From Rhabdaerophilum calidifontis (GTDB lineage Bacteria; Pseudomonadota; Alphaproteobacteria; Rhizobiales; Beijerinckiaceae), in contig NZ_VTRS01000002.1 of NCBI RefSeq assembly GCF_008641065.1, positions 62,001-126,000 of the forward strand: a stretch of 64,000 nt of DNA, written 5' to 3'. This document shows, one piece after another, positions 40,950-51,215 of the stretch. Numbering within the stretch: position 1 is the first letter of the stretch; every line of letters starts with the position of its first letter. The notes below the pieces were generated by a model. The model made no database searches and had not been told where the DNA came from. It saw only the letters and a program-made list of their open reading frames with translations. The translations under genes were made by a program, and so were the position numbers.

Positions 40950-42023
40950 ATGGCGGAAGCGACGCGCGTCGTTCGGATCTCGCTCGATGCCATGGGCGGA
41001 GATTTTGGCCCGTCCGTGGTCGTGCCCGGCGCGGTGCGCGCGCTCGAACGGCATCCGGATCTCCATGTCGTGCTGTTCGGACGCGCGCCGGAGATCGAGG
41101 CGGAACTTTCGAAATTCCCCGCTTTCGGCGAGCGGGTGACGATCCGGCACACCGATATCGCGGTCTCGATGACCGACAAGCCCAGCCAGGCGCTGCGCCA
41201 GGGGCGCTACAAATCCTCGATGTGGCAGGCGATCGAGGCGGTGAAGAAGGGCGAGGCCGCAGCCTGCGTCTCGGCCGGCAATACCGGGGCGCTGATGGTG
41301 ATGAGCCGCTTCTGCCTCAAGATGATGCCGGGTATCGACCGGCCGGCGATCGCGGCGATGTGGCCGACGCGCAAGGGCGAATCCATCGTGCTCGATGTCG
41401 GCGCCTCGATCGGCGCCGAGGCGCGCAACCTCGTCGAGATGGCGATCATGGGCTCCGCCATGGCGCGGATCGTCTTCGATATCGAGCGGCCGACGGTCGG
41501 GCTCCTCAATGTCGGCGTCGAGGAGATCAAGGGCGTCGAGCAGGTCAAGGAGGCGGGTCGGCTCCTGCGCGAGGCCGATCTTCCGGATCTGCATTATGCC
41601 GGCTTCGTCGAGGGCGACGATATCGGCCGCGGCACCACCGATGTCGTGGTCACGGAGGGGTTCGCGGGCAATATCGCGCTCAAGACGGCCGAGGGCACCG
41701 CGAAGCAGATCGGCGAATATCTCCGCGCCGCGATCACACGCTCGCTGATGGCGCGGATCGGCTATCTCTTCGCGCGCGGCGCCTTCCGCGCGCTGCGCGA
41801 CAAGATGGACCCCCGCCGCGTCAATGGCGGCGTGTTCCTCGGGCTCGACGGCGTGGTCGTCAAGAGCCATGGCGGCACCGATGCGCTCGGCTTCGCGAGT
41901 GCGATCGATGTCGCCTACGATATGGTCAAATACGAGCTCCTCGCCAAGATCTCCAGGGCGCTCGCCGGGCGGGCCGGCGCGGCGGAGCCGGCGGCGGATG
42001 CCGCGCCGGCGGGAGAAGGATAG
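40950..42023 (+). CDS. plsX: Phosphate acyltransferase PlsX
   Basis: A 357-residue enzyme that makes acyl-phosphate from acyl-ACP for phospholipid synthesis. The start [20 protein letters not shown], the segment [13 protein letters not shown] and the C-terminal [20 protein letters not shown] are fully conserved. The Ala/Pro-rich tail is not. It is followed by fabH after 3 bases, a near-universal pair. Confidence 0.97.
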   Translation: MAEATRVVRISLDAMGGDFGPSVVVPGAVRALERHPDLHVVLFGRAPEIEAELSKFPAFGERVTIRHTDIAVSMTDKPSQALRQGRYKSSMWQAIEAVKKGEAAACVSAGNTGALMVMSRFCLKMMPGIDRPAIAAMWPTRKGESIVLDVGASIGAEARNLVEMAIMGSAMARIVFDIERPTVGLLNVGVEEIKGVEQVKEAGRLLREADLPDLHYAGFVEGDDIGRGTTDVVVTEGFAGNIALKTAEGTAKQIGEYLRAAITRSLMARIGYLFARGAFRALRDKMDPRRVNGGVFLGLDGVVVKSHGGTDALGFASAIDVAYDMVKYELLAKISRALAGRAGAAEPAADAAPAGEG

Positions 42024-42026
42024 GCG

Positions 42027-42998
42027 ATGCGACGCGCAAGAATCGTGGGGTTCGGGAGCTATCTGCCCGCGCGCCGTCTGAGCAACGACGAACTGGCCGG
42101 CCGGATCGACACATCCGATGAATGGATCCGCCAGCGCACCGGCATCCGCGCCCGGCACATCGCCGCCGAAGGCGAGACGACCAGCATGATCGCGACCCGG
42201 GCCGCCGAGGCCGCGCTCGCCCATGCCGGGCTGAAGCCGGCCGATATCGACCTGATCGTGCTCGCGACCGCGACGCCGGACTACACTTTTCCTGCCGTCG
42301 CCACGCAGGTGCAGGCCAATCTCGGCATCACCCACGGTGCCGCCTTCGATCTCGCCGCGGTCTGCTCCGGCTTCGTGTTCGCGCTCGCCACGGCCGAGAA
42401 ATTCGTCGTCTCCGGCAGTGCCCGCCGTGCGCTGGTGATCGGCGCCGAGACCTTCTCGCGCATCCTCGATTGGGAGGACCGCACCACCTGCGTGCTGTTC
42501 GGCGATGGCGGCGGCGCCGTGGTGATCGAGGGTTACGAAGCCGCCGGCACGCGCGCGGATCAGGGCATCCTGACCACGCATCTGCGCTCCGACGGCCGGC
42601 ATCGCGAGAAGCTCTATGTCGATGGCGGCCCCTCCAGCACCATGACCACCGGGCATTTGCGCATGGAGGGCCGCGAGGTCTTCAAGCACGCGGTGGGCAT
42701 GATCACCGATGTCATCGTCGATGCCTTCGCCGCGACCGGCTATTCGGCCGAGACGATCGACTGGTTCGTGCCGCACCAGGCCAATCAGCGCATCATCACC
42801 GCCAGCGCCGAGAAGCTCGGCATCGCGCCGGAGAAGGTGGTGCTGACGGTCGGCGAGCATGGCAACACCTCCGCCGCCTCGATCCCGCTCGCGCTCGACA
42901 CGGCAGTGAAGGACGGCCGCATCCGGCCCGGCCATGTCGTGCTGATCGAGGCAATGGGCGGCGGTTTCACCTGGGGCTCGGCGCTGTTCCGGGTCTGA
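42027..42998 (+). CDS. fabH: Beta-ketoacyl-ACP synthase III
   Basis: A 323-residue enzyme that starts fatty acid synthesis from acetyl-CoA and malonyl-ACP. The triad is complete: Cys113 in [12 protein letters not shown], His (about 250) in [12 protein letters not shown] and Asn (about 280) in [28 protein letters not shown] opens the fold. It sits between plsX and ihfA. Confidence 0.97.
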   Translation: MRRARIVGFGSYLPARRLSNDELAGRIDTSDEWIRQRTGIRARHIAAEGETTSMIATRAAEAALAHAGLKPADIDLIVLATATPDYTFPAVATQVQANLGITHGAAFDLAAVCSGFVFALATAEKFVVSGSARRALVIGAETFSRILDWEDRTTCVLFGDGGGAVVIEGYEAAGTRADQGILTTHLRSDGRHREKLYVDGGPSSTMTTGHLRMEGREVFKHAVGMITDVIVDAFAATGYSAETIDWFVPHQANQRIITASAEKLGIAPEKVVLTVGEHGNTSAASIPLALDTAVKDGRIRPGHVVLIEAMGGGFTWGSALFRV

Positions 42999-43140
42999 AG
43001 CCGGCTTTTCCCGCAATTGCCGCAGTGCGAATAGAACAATATTGGCACAAACTCGGGTCTTGCCTTGGCATAGGCCTCGCAATACGCTTTAATTTCAGGT
43101 AGATACGATTCAATTTCAAAAAGGCGAACGGGGACGCATC

Positions 43141-43452
43141 ATGGCCGGGCAGACGATCACGCGGGCCGACCTCTGCGAGGCGGTCTATCAGAAGCTCGGC
43201 TTGAGCCGGGCCGAGTCCTCGGAGCTCGTGGAATCGGTGCTGCGCGAGATCGCCGATACACTGGTCAGGGGCGAGACGGTGAAGCTCTCCTCCTTCGGCT
43301 CCTTCGTGGTGCGGCAGAAGGGTGAGCGCATCGGCCGCAACCCCAAGACCGGGGTCGAGGTGCCGATCACCCCGCGCCGGGTGCTGGTCTTCAAGCCCTC
43401 GAACGTCATGAAGGCGCGGATCAACGGGGATTCGCTGCCCGAGGAGGATTGA
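43141..43452 (+). CDS. ihfA: Integration host factor alpha subunit
   Basis: A 103-residue DNA-bending protein, one half of IHF. The start [19 protein letters not shown] and the DNA arm [27 protein letters not shown] are characteristic of the alpha chain. The 142-base gap upstream is AT-richer than its surroundings and contains a GATTC (CcrM) site and several T/A-rich steps. The order plsX-fabH-ihfA-merR is conserved among alphaproteobacteria. Confidence 0.96.
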   Translation: MAGQTITRADLCEAVYQKLGLSRAESSELVESVLREIADTLVRGETVKLSSFGSFVVRQKGERIGRNPKTGVEVPITPRRVLVFKPSNVMKARINGDSLPEED

Positions 43453-43524
43453 TCCCGAGCCGCGACTCAGGCGCATTGCACAGCCTCGCGACCCGCGGGA
43501 TCAGCCTGCCGAACGGAGCATGCC

Positions 43525-44265
43525 GTGACCGACAAGGCCCCTGATGCCTACCGCACCATCAGCGAGGTCGCCGAGGATCTCGATCTGCCGCAGCATGTCC
43601 TGCGCTTCTGGGAGACGCGCTTCAACCAGATCAGGCCGCTGAAGCGCGGCGGCGGGCGCCGCTATTACCGGCCGGATGATGTCGAGCTTCTCAAGGGCAT
43701 CCGGCATCTGCTCTACAAGGAAGGCTACACGATCAAGGGCGTGCAGCGCATCCTGAAGGAGCACGGCGTGCGCGCGGTTCAGGGAATCGTCAAGGCCCCG
43801 CCGGCCGATTGGCGGCCCGACCCGGCCGATTTCGAGCCCGAGCCGCCGGCCCGCCCTCCGGTTCCGCCGCCCCCGGCCTTCGGGGCGGAAGCGGTCCCCG
43901 AATCCATGGCGCCACGCCTTGAGTGGCCGGATCCGGCGGCAGCGGCGACCGTTCTTCCCGTCACCGCCCCGCCCCCGCCGGAGGCGCCGCGCGGGCAGGT
44001 CTCGATGTTCCGCGGCGGGCTCCAGCGCGGCGAGACCGGGTTCGGCGCCGGCTCGACGCTGGAATTCGCCGGCCGCCTGCGTGCCGCCGCGCCGGAATCA
44101 GGAGCCGCTGGCGGCAAGGACGAAGAGGAGATGGCCGGGCCCAGAATCGGCGCGGGCGATCCACCCTGCCGCCCGGTGCAAGACGATCTTCTGCGCGCCG
44201 CGCTTGAGGAGCTCGTCGCCGCGCGGGCGATGATCGATCAGATCCTGCAGCGCCGGCCCGGCTGA
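43525..44265 (+). CDS. MerR-family transcriptional regulator
   Basis: A 246-residue regulator. Residues 8-80 form the winged-helix MerR domain ([23 protein letters not shown], then [20 protein letters not shown]). The remaining part is Pro/Ala/Gly-rich and low in complexity until a short helix near the end ([15 protein letters not shown]), so there is no evident ligand-binding pocket. This form always follows ihfA in many alphaproteobacteria; its targets are not known to me. Translation starts at GTG 43525. Confidence 0.88.
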   Translation: MTDKAPDAYRTISEVAEDLDLPQHVLRFWETRFNQIRPLKRGGGRRYYRPDDVELLKGIRHLLYKEGYTIKGVQRILKEHGVRAVQGIVKAPPADWRPDPADFEPEPPARPPVPPPPAFGAEAVPESMAPRLEWPDPAAAATVLPVTAPPPPEAPRGQVSMFRGGLQRGETGFGAGSTLEFAGRLRAAAPESGAAGGKDEEEMAGPRIGAGDPPCRPVQDDLLRAALEELVAARAMIDQILQRRPG

Positions 44266-44270
44266 TTCTC

Positions 44271-46658
44271 TCAATGCGCCGCCGCGCTGCCGCGCACCAG
44301 GTGCCGGCGGGCGAGGCCGCGCAGCGGCTCGAAGGTGAAGGTCACCTGGCGGGCACCGCGCGGCAGGATCACCGCCCGGAACACGCCGTTCGCCCGCAGC
44401 ACCCTGGCCGGCATGCTGTCGATCGTCGCGAACCACCAGGGATGCCAGACATCCGCGAGATGCAGCACGCCCCCGCGCGGTGCTTCGACCGCGATCTCGA
44501 CGCGGGTGTTCCCATAATGGGTGATCCGCGCCGCGCCGCCCGTGGCGTGGCGGGGCAGGGGCAGGGCGGTGGGTTCGACGAAGGCCACCTGCCGGAAATC
44601 GGGCGAGGGCCGAGACGCGCTTCCGGGCCATTGCCCGGTGCGGATGATCGCGTCCTGATCGGCGATCCGCGCCTCCGGCACCACCATCACGCGCGGCAGC
44701 GCATCCGGGTTCTCGTAGATATAGGCGTCTTCCGTGCGCGCCACGAGCGGCAGCGGCTGATCCACGATGCCGGCATCGACGATATCCATCCGCACCGGCA
44801 GGGCGATGAAGCGCAGGCCCAGCAGGTTGGCAAAGGGTGCGTGATAGCCCCAGAACAGCGGGCTGAACTTGCGCTGGTCCCAGCCGGCCACATGGTCGCG
44901 GGCGCCGATCGCCGCCGAGTAATGGCCGAGCCGCAGTGGGTTGTAGCCGAGCGTCGCCTCGAGCCGGTGGATGAGCGGCAGGTTCGGCCAATGGAAGCCG
45001 AGCCCGGTCAGTTCCACGCGGTCGCGGCGATCACCCGCCTGCACGACATGGGCCTTGAGAAAGGCGAGCGTCGCGTTGGGGCTGTCCGGCTGCAATTCGG
45101 AATATTGCGCCGGCGGCAGGCCGGTTGAATCGTTGGGGCGGATGTTCCAGGCGAGGTCGGCGGTCGTCAGTGCGCCGAACAGCAGCGTCACGCCGAGCGG
45201 CGCGCGCGCGGCGGCGCCGCGCCCGAGCCGGAGCACGGCCAGCGCCGCGGCGAAGGTGAGGGCGGCAATGCCGAGATTGGGCAGCGCGAGCGGCAGCTTG
45301 TCGAGCCACAGGGCCATGCCGATCCCGCCGATGAAGCCCCCGGCGATGACGAGGGCCAGCGCGCCAATGACAAGGCGCGGCAGGCGGCCGGGCGGCAGGT
45401 TCAACAGCCTGTCGAGCCCGTATCCCGCGAGCAGCGCCCCGAGCGCCCCGACGAGGAACAGTGCATCGGCCGGGCGGCGGAACAGCTCGACGCCGGGCAG
45501 CAGGTGGTAGAGCGCCGGGAAGATCGGCGTATAGCGCCCGAGCGCGTAGGCGAGCATCAGGCCGAAGAGCAGCGTCAGCACCACCGCGCGGCGGCGATAG
45601 GCCTCTCCCGAGACCAGCCAGGCGACGATGCCGATCATCGGCAGCGCGCCCATATAGACATTGACCATGTTGCGCGACAGGTAGGACCAGACGATGAACG
45701 GCCAGTGCACGCTTGGCGCGCCCCAGAAATCGCGGCCACGCCCGATCGTCCCGTAGAGGTTGGAGACCACGAGAGTGAGGAGATTGGTCGGGTGCATCGA
45801 GCCGAGTTCGGCCTCGGCGAGGCTGATCTGCGCGCGGTTCGAGCCATCCGCGAAGCTCAGCACCATCAGGGTCGGCAATGCGGCGATCGCGCCCCCGACG
45901 AGGGCGCCGGCGGCGAGCGGCCGGATGCTCGCCCGCAGCCGCGCCCGGCGCCCCGCGCCGACGAGCCAATGCGCGAGCGTGAAGCCGGCGAGCGTCACCA
46001 CCACCAGGAACGAGACCTGGTTGGGATCGAGCAGCGTCAGCGCGGCGAACAGGCCGGCGGCGGCGCCGTAGCGCGCCGAATGGAGGCGCAGCCCGCGCTC
46101 CAGCATCCACAGGGCCCAGGGGAAATAGGCCAGCGCCAGCACCTGGCCGGTATGCTGGATCCGCCACGCCATCGCGCCGGCGAAGCCGAAGGCCAGCGCC
46201 GCGACCAGGGCGGCCGCGGGGTGCCAGCCCCGGTCGCGCCCGAAGCCGAGCATGCCGAGGGCGCCGAAGGCGAGGCTCGCGAAGGTCGCGGCATCGACCA
46301 TCGCGAAGCTCGGCGCGGCGGTGAGGAAGGCCAGCGCGAGATGCGGCGGCGAGAAGATCAGCGATTGCGGATCCGCGATCTGCGGGTGCCCGCCGAACAC
46401 GAAGGGCGCCCAGAACGGGCTCTCGCCGGCATGGATCGATTGCGCGAGAAACACGAGCTGTGCGTGGAAATGCGCCCGCGCGTCCCAGGGGATCGTCACC
46501 CGGCCGGAGAGCCAGGGCCATGCGAGAACGAGGCAGGCCGCGAGCAGGATGAGCGCCGTGGCCGCCCATTGCCGCCGGCTCGCGACGAAGCGGTTAGGCG
46601 GGTCGTCCGCCAGGGTCTGGCCAGAGGGGAGCGCGTTCCCGGAGGGGGCCTTCAGCAT
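44271..46658 (-). CDS. YfhO-like polytopic membrane protein
   Basis: A 795-residue membrane protein with about 12-14 hydrophobic helices and a periplasmic C-terminal beta domain. PWDARAHFHAQLVFLAQSIHAG and GHPQIADPQSLIFSPPH are the extracytoplasmic loop motifs, and LADVWHPWWFATIDSMPARV near the end is the YfhO-type signature. These proteins are linked to polymer or glycolipid glycosylation at the membrane. ATG 46658 follows the ribA stop by 55 bases on the same strand; an earlier in-frame ATG would overlap ribA. Confidence 0.85.
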   Translation of the reverse strand: MLKAPSGNALPSGQTLADDPPNRFVASRRQWAATALILLAACLVLAWPWLSGRVTIPWDARAHFHAQLVFLAQSIHAGESPFWAPFVFGGHPQIADPQSLIFSPPHLALAFLTAAPSFAMVDAATFASLAFGALGMLGFGRDRGWHPAAALVAALAFGFAGAMAWRIQHTGQVLALAYFPWALWMLERGLRLHSARYGAAAGLFAALTLLDPNQVSFLVVVTLAGFTLAHWLVGAGRRARLRASIRPLAAGALVGGAIAALPTLMVLSFADGSNRAQISLAEAELGSMHPTNLLTLVVSNLYGTIGRGRDFWGAPSVHWPFIVWSYLSRNMVNVYMGALPMIGIVAWLVSGEAYRRRAVVLTLLFGLMLAYALGRYTPIFPALYHLLPGVELFRRPADALFLVGALGALLAGYGLDRLLNLPPGRLPRLVIGALALVIAGGFIGGIGMALWLDKLPLALPNLGIAALTFAAALAVLRLGRGAAARAPLGVTLLFGALTTADLAWNIRPNDSTGLPPAQYSELQPDSPNATLAFLKAHVVQAGDRRDRVELTGLGFHWPNLPLIHRLEATLGYNPLRLGHYSAAIGARDHVAGWDQRKFSPLFWGYHAPFANLLGLRFIALPVRMDIVDAGIVDQPLPLVARTEDAYIYENPDALPRVMVVPEARIADQDAIIRTGQWPGSASRPSPDFRQVAFVEPTALPLPRHATGGAARITHYGNTRVEIAVEAPRGGVLHLADVWHPWWFATIDSMPARVLRANGVFRAVILPRGARQVTFTFEPLRGLARRHLVRGSAAAH

Positions 46659-46713
46659 CGGTTCGCCCCCGGCGCCGGGCAGGCGGCGCGGTGCCGGAGC
46701 ACCGCGAGCCGCG

Positions 46714-47835
46714 TCAGGTGGTGATCGGCGCATGCGCGACCATGGCATCGAAATCGATGAAATGGCCGGCGCGGTCGCGCTTCGAGGCGAGGTAGCGGAT
46801 ATTCTCCGCCGTCGGGCGGCCGAAGGCGCGCTGGTCGGCGACCACCTCGAGCCCGGCGGCCTTCAGCGCCCCGATCTTCTCGGGATTGTTGGTCATGACG
46901 CGCACCGCCGTCACGCCGAGCTGGCGCAGCATCTCGGCCGCGAAATCGAAGCGACGCTGGTCGAGCCCGAAGCCGAGCACCTCGTCGGCGTCATAGGTGT
47001 CCCAGCCCTGCGATTGCAGCTTGTAGGCGCGCATCTTGTTGGCGATGCCGTTGCCGCGCCCCTCCTGGTCGAGATAGAGCAGGATGCCGCCATCCTCCTG
47101 CGCCATTTTCTGCACCGTGCCGCGCAGTTGGTCCCCGCAATCGCATTTGAGCGAGCCGAACAGGTCCCCGGTCAGGCAGGCGGAATGCATGCGGATCGCC
47201 ACCGGTTTCGAAAAATCCGGCTTGCCGACGATGATCGCCACCTGATCGCGCAGGCCCTCGCCGCCGCGGAACACGACGAACTCCGTCTCCGCGGCGAATT
47301 CGAGCGGCACCGGTGCCCGCGCGACGAGCCGCGTCGCGCGCACCTGGGCGGCGCGGTAATCCTGCACATCCGCCGCGGGCACCTGCACGATATCCGCCGT
47401 CAGCGCCGCGCGCGCCACCGGAACCGCGTAGACGGCCGGGGTGACGAGCGTGAGCCGGGCGAGTTCCAGCGCCGCCTCGTCGAGCGGCGCCACCGGCGAG
47501 ACCGGCGCATCGATCCGCGCATCGATCTTCAGCGCCAGCATCTCCGCCCGCGCCGCATCCGCCACCGGGAAGGCGACGACGCCATGGCTCGTGCGATCGA
47601 GCCCCAGCCGGCGCAGGCGGGCCGCCGGCAGGACGAGCCGGGCGCGCCCCGGCGCGAGCCGGTCGAGCGCCTCGGCGATGCGCTGGTCGAGCGCCTCCAC
47701 ATTCAGCGTGATGAGCGCCTCGTCGCCCGCGACGATGGCCACCGGGCGGCCTCCGCGATATTCGGCGATGGCCCGATCCACCGCGCGCTCCGCGGCGCTA
47801 TCGAAAAGCCCGAGAATCTGTCCTACGTCACCCAT
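46714..47835 (-). CDS. ribA: GTP cyclohydrolase II with degenerate RibB-like N-terminal domain
   Basis: A 373-residue protein whose C-terminal half is a complete GTP cyclohydrolase II: zinc ligands in HSACLTGDLFGSLKCDCGDQL, catalytic residues in YLDQEGRGNGIANKMRAY and TNNPEKIGAL. The first 180 residues recall RibB (AIAEYRGGRPVAIVAGDEA) but lack the DDEDRENEGD acidic motif needed for 3,4-dihydroxybutanone phosphate synthesis, so only the cyclohydrolase reaction is likely. It is divergent from the reductase gene at 48014. Confidence 0.9.
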   Translation of the reverse strand: MGDVGQILGLFDSAAERAVDRAIAEYRGGRPVAIVAGDEALITLNVEALDQRIAEALDRLAPGRARLVLPAARLRRLGLDRTSHGVVAFPVADAARAEMLALKIDARIDAPVSPVAPLDEAALELARLTLVTPAVYAVPVARAALTADIVQVPAADVQDYRAAQVRATRLVARAPVPLEFAAETEFVVFRGGEGLRDQVAIIVGKPDFSKPVAIRMHSACLTGDLFGSLKCDCGDQLRGTVQKMAQEDGGILLYLDQEGRGNGIANKMRAYKLQSQGWDTYDADEVLGFGLDQRRFDFAAEMLRQLGVTAVRVMTNNPEKIGALKAAGLEVVADQRAFGRPTAENIRYLASKRDRAGHFIDFDAMVAHAPITT

Positions 47836-48013
47836 TTACGCCTCTTCTGTCCATGTTTACGGTCTTTTCGACGAGATCATCCCGCCGGATGGACACCGTG
47901 TGAGCTGAAAGCGGGAGCATCTATGATCATGGAAGATGAACGGCGGATGTCTGGCTTCCGCCGGGTTCGAAAAATCGCCCCCTCCCGCCTTTCCCCAGCC
48001 GCGAGCCCTGCGC
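47836..48013. promoter_or_regulatory. Divergent promoter region of ribA and the RibD-type reductase
   Basis: A 178-base gap with two outward genes. No FMN-riboswitch core was recognised. The part nearer ribA (47855-47935) is less GC-rich and probably contains the leftward promoter. A stretch near 47937-47990 can be read in frame with the reductase but is unlikely to be coding. Confidence 0.35.
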
Positions 48014-48709
48014 ATGAGCGCCGAAACCCCCGATCCTTTCCGACATTTCCGGCGCCGGAACGATTCCCGCCCGTTCATCGTCGCCCAGCTCGGGCAATCG
48101 CTCGACGGCCGCATCGCCACCCGCACCGGCGACAGCCGCTATATCGGCCGGACGCCGTCGCTGGATCATCTCCACCGCATCCGCGCGCATGTCGATGCGG
48201 TGCTGGTGGGGATCGGCACCGTGCTCGCGGATGATCCGCAGCTCAATGTCCGGCGCTGTGCGGGGCGCAACCCGGCGCGCATCGTCATCGACGCGAAGGG
48301 CCGGCTGCCTCCCGGGGCGAAGCTGCTCGACGGGGCGGATGGCGCGCGCCGGATCGTCTTCCGCGCCGAGGGATGCGTCGGCCCGGCGCTGCCGGCGGGG
48401 GCGGAGACGGTCTTTCTCCCGGTCGATGCCGCCGGACGCTTCGATCTCGCCGAGATCGCCGCCCGGCTGCTCGGGCTCGGCTTCGAGCGGGTGCTGTTCG
48501 AGGGCGGGGCGGGGATCGTCAGCCAGGCGATCGATCGCGGCATCGTCGACCGGCTGCATCTCATGGTCTCGCCGGTCATCATCGGTTCCGGGCAGCCGGG
48601 GCTCGAACTCGCGCCGATCGACCGGCTCGCCGACGCGCGCCGGCCTCGCACCGAGGTGATTTCACTCGGGGAGGGCGAGGTGCTATTCGATTGCGATCTC
48701 GCGATGTGA
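48014..48709 (+). CDS. RibD C-terminal-domain (dihydrofolate reductase-fold) reductase
   Basis: A 231-residue stand-alone reductase of the RibD_C family. It has AQLGQSLDGRIATRTGDSRYI, then [19 protein letters not shown] and FEGGAGIVSQAIDRGIVD, the NADPH and substrate loops. No deaminase domain is present, unlike the ribD at 31523. It could be a second pyrimidine-phosphate reductase or act on a pterin. ATG 48014 is preferred over earlier in-frame starts. Its neighbour ribA makes the natural substrate of such enzymes. Confidence 0.85.
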   Translation: MSAETPDPFRHFRRRNDSRPFIVAQLGQSLDGRIATRTGDSRYIGRTPSLDHLHRIRAHVDAVLVGIGTVLADDPQLNVRRCAGRNPARIVIDAKGRLPPGAKLLDGADGARRIVFRAEGCVGPALPAGAETVFLPVDAAGRFDLAEIAARLLGLGFERVLFEGGAGIVSQAIDRGIVDRLHLMVSPVIIGSGQPGLELAPIDRLADARRPRTEVISLGEGEVLFDCDLAM

Positions 48710-48721
48710 GGGGAGGCCACC

Positions 48722-49273
48722 ATGGCAGGCGAAACCGGACGTCCCACGGCCTATTCCGGCGGCCAGAAGCTGCTGCACTGGGCAATCGCGCTCCTTGTTC
48801 TGGCGATGATCCCGGTCGGCCTCTACATGGTGCGGCGCGGCGCGGCGACGAATTTCGATGCCGCCACCAACGCGCTCTATACCGCCCACAAGACCTTCGG
48901 CATGCTCATCCTGCTGCTGATGGCGCTGCGCCTCGCGCTGCGGCTCGGGCGCGGCGCGCCGGCGCCGGAGCCGACGCTGACGCCGGTTCAGCGCATCGGT
49001 TCGGAATCGGTCCACGGCCTGCTCTATGTGATGCTGTTCGTGGTGCCGCTTCTGGGCTGGGCCGGAATCTCGGCCTATCCCGCCCTCGGCATCCTCGGCG
49101 GCTACCAGCTCCCCGCCCTGCTGGCGCCGAACCAGCCGCTCGCCGAGACGCTGCTGAAATATCACGGTTATGCAGCGCTGGCCGTGGCGGGGCTCGTCGC
49201 GCTCCATATCGGCGCGGCGCTGTTCCACCGCCTCATCCTGAAGGATGGCGTGCTGCGGCGCATGCTGCCCTGA
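48722..49273 (+). CDS. Cytochrome b561 family protein
   Basis: A 183-residue membrane cytochrome with four helices. Candidate heme ligands are His in KLLHWAIALL, AHKTFGMLIL, SVHGLLYVML and LHIGAALFHR, the pattern of bacterial b561 electron carriers to ubiquinone. GGAGG precedes the ATG. It follows the RibD-type reductase after 12 bases and its stop touches the stop of the convergent methyltransferase gene. Confidence 0.88.
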   Translation: MAGETGRPTAYSGGQKLLHWAIALLVLAMIPVGLYMVRRGAATNFDAATNALYTAHKTFGMLILLLMALRLALRLGRGAPAPEPTLTPVQRIGSESVHGLLYVMLFVVPLLGWAGISAYPALGILGGYQLPALLAPNQPLAETLLKYHGYAALAVAGLVALHIGAALFHRLILKDGVLRRMLP

Positions 49274-50128
49274 TCAGCCGCGATAGGCGAGGAGATCCGT
49301 GTGACCGGTGATCATCCGGGCGCCTTTCTGCGTGATGATCGCCTGCCGGTAATGCCGCCAATCGACGATTCCCTTGTCGGCGATCAGCCCGGTCTCCTCG
49401 ACGGCGGCCGCGATTCCCGCCACCAGCTCCTCGACCAGCGCGGCATCGGCCGGCGCGAGGATCCAGGGCGAATCCCCGGTCTCGACTGTGAAGCCCGCCG
49501 CGCGCAGCGCGCGGGCGAGCGCGGCCGCCGCCTCCGGCCCCGCCGCCGGGCCGAAGCCCTTGTCGCGGCGCTGATGGGCGCGGAACGCGGTCATCACCCC
49601 CATGTCGAACGGATGCTCCGGGTTGAAGGCGTCTCGGCCGTCATAGGTCAGAACCGTGTAGAATTCGGCGCCGGAGGCCGCGAGCGCGGCGGCGAAGCGC
49701 GTCATCCACGGTTCGGAGATCAGGTCGAACAGCGCCGAGGCGGTGACGAGATCGGGCGTGCCGGCGAGCAGCGCCTCGAGGTCGCGAGTCAGGTCCGCGA
49801 CGCGGAAGGTGACGCCGATATTGCGTCCGTCCTTGAGAAGGGCCAGCCCGTCGCCCAATGCGCGGGCCTCGTCGGCCCAGGCGGTCAGCGCCCGTGCCGC
49901 CGCCTCGATCAGCGCCGGGTCATGATCGACGAGCGTCCATTCCTGGCTGGCGCCGAGCAGCGGCGCGGTGGCGCGGAGATTGGAGCCGGTGCCGCAGCCG
50001 AAATCCATGATGCGCGGCGCGGCGCGTTCCGCGAAGCGCCCGGCGAACCGCCGCGCGAGATCGGCATTGCGCGAGCGATGGTCGACGGGCTCGCGCAAGG
50101 CGAGCCAGGAGGCGGAGAAACCGCTCAT
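49274..50128 (-). CDS. Class I SAM-dependent methyltransferase
   Basis: A 284-residue methyltransferase. Motif I is MDFGCGTGSNLRA, motif II WTLVDHDPALI, and DLVTASALFDLISEPWM is the acidic loop. It is the last gene of a leftward run (dehydrogenase - PTPS-like - glycosyltransferase - methyltransferase) and overlaps the glycosyltransferase stop by TGATG. The methyl acceptor is unknown; from its neighbours a glycosylated pterin-like molecule is possible. Confidence 0.85.
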   Translation of the reverse strand: MSGFSASWLALREPVDHRSRNADLARRFAGRFAERAAPRIMDFGCGTGSNLRATAPLLGASQEWTLVDHDPALIEAAARALTAWADEARALGDGLALLKDGRNIGVTFRVADLTRDLEALLAGTPDLVTASALFDLISEPWMTRFAAALAASGAEFYTVLTYDGRDAFNPEHPFDMGVMTAFRAHQRRDKGFGPAAGPEAAAALARALRAAGFTVETGDSPWILAPADAALVEELVAGIAAAVEETGLIADKGIVDWRHYRQAIITQKGARMITGHTDLLAYRG

Positions 50129-51213
50129 CAGGGAACCTTTCGGGGATCGAGATAGGGGTCGAGCGCGCGTGCGATCACGCGCGCCGTGTCTTCCCAGCGC
50201 GGCAGGGCCTCGCCCGCGCGATGCGCCGCCGCGCCGAGATCGGCGCGCAATTGCGGATCGGCGAGCGCCCGGTCGAGCGCGGCGCGCAGCGCCCCGGCAT
50301 CGCCCGGCGGCACCTTGAGCCCGGCGCCTTCCGGCACCGTCTCGCTCGCCGCGCCGCCGGTGGTGGTGACGATCGGCAGGCCGCGCTGCATCGCCTCGCC
50401 AAGCACCATGCCATAGCCCTCGAACAGCGAGGCCATGACGAACAGATCCGCCGTCTCGTAGAATTCGTCGAGATCGCGCTCGCGCACCGCGCCGACAAGC
50501 TCGATCCGCTCGCCGAGTTCCGCGCGTGCGATCTGGGCGCGCAGGGCCGCCTCCGTCTCCGGCGAGCGCACGGCGCCGACGATCTTCAGCCGCCAGTTGC
50601 GGCGCGCGAGCCCGGCCAGGGCCTCGACCAGCACCGCATAGCCCTTGCGCGGCACGATCGAGCCCACCGCGAGCAGCCGCAATTCCGCGCTGCCCGAGCC
50701 GCGCGCGCGCGGCTTGCGCGCCGTGCCGGGCTCGGCCACCGTGATCTTTTCCGCCGGCACGGCGAATTCGCCGGCCAGGATCTTCCCCGTCAGCGGCGAG
50801 GTGACGATGACGTGCTCGGCGAGATTCAGCGCCGCGGCCTCGGAGAGATGCAGGGCCCGCGCGCGCTCGGCCGAGATGCCATTCTCCAGCGCCAGCGGGT
50901 GATGGCAGAGCGCCACGACCTTGCGGTTGAAGCCCCGGATCAGCTCCACCGGCATCGCGCCATAGGCGAGGCCGTCGATCAGCAGCAGGCAATCCGCGGG
51001 AAGCCCGGCGACGATCGCCGCGCAATCGGCGAAATCTGCCGCCGTCGCGTTGGGGAAGGCGCCCGGCAGCGCCACATGCATCGCCTTGACGCCCTCGGCC
51101 GGCAGAAGCCGGATCACCTGCCGGTCATAGGCATAGCCGCCTGTCGGCAGCGAGAGATCCCCCGGCACCAGGAAGGCAACGTCGCGCATCGGGCGCATCC
51201 CCGTTTCCGCCAT
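50128..51213 (-). CDS. Glycosyltransferase, family GT4
   Basis: A 361-residue GT-B enzyme. The N-terminal domain has PTGGYAYDRQVIRLL and the C-terminal nucleotide-sugar domain LLAVGSIVPRKGYAVLVEAL and the E-x7-E segment ASLFEGYGMVLGEAMQRGLP. It lies 2 bases after the PTPS-like gene and overlaps the methyltransferase gene, so it belongs to the same operon. The acceptor is not shown by sequence; the context suggests a small molecule rather than a polymer. Confidence 0.88.
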   Translation of the reverse strand: MAETGMRPMRDVAFLVPGDLSLPTGGYAYDRQVIRLLPAEGVKAMHVALPGAFPNATAADFADCAAIVAGLPADCLLLIDGLAYGAMPVELIRGFNRKVVALCHHPLALENGISAERARALHLSEAAALNLAEHVIVTSPLTGKILAGEFAVPAEKITVAEPGTARKPRARGSGSAELRLLAVGSIVPRKGYAVLVEALAGLARRNWRLKIVGAVRSPETEAALRAQIARAELGERIELVGAVRERDLDEFYETADLFVMASLFEGYGMVLGEAMQRGLPIVTTTGGAASETVPEGAGLKVPPGDAGALRAALDRALADPQLRADLGAAAHRAGEALPRWEDTARVIARALDPYLDPRKVP

Positions 51214-51215
51214 GT

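Noticed and set aside
47836-48013. FMN riboswitch upstream of ribA.
   Set aside because: None of the conserved RFN-element core sequences was recognisable on either strand of this gap.
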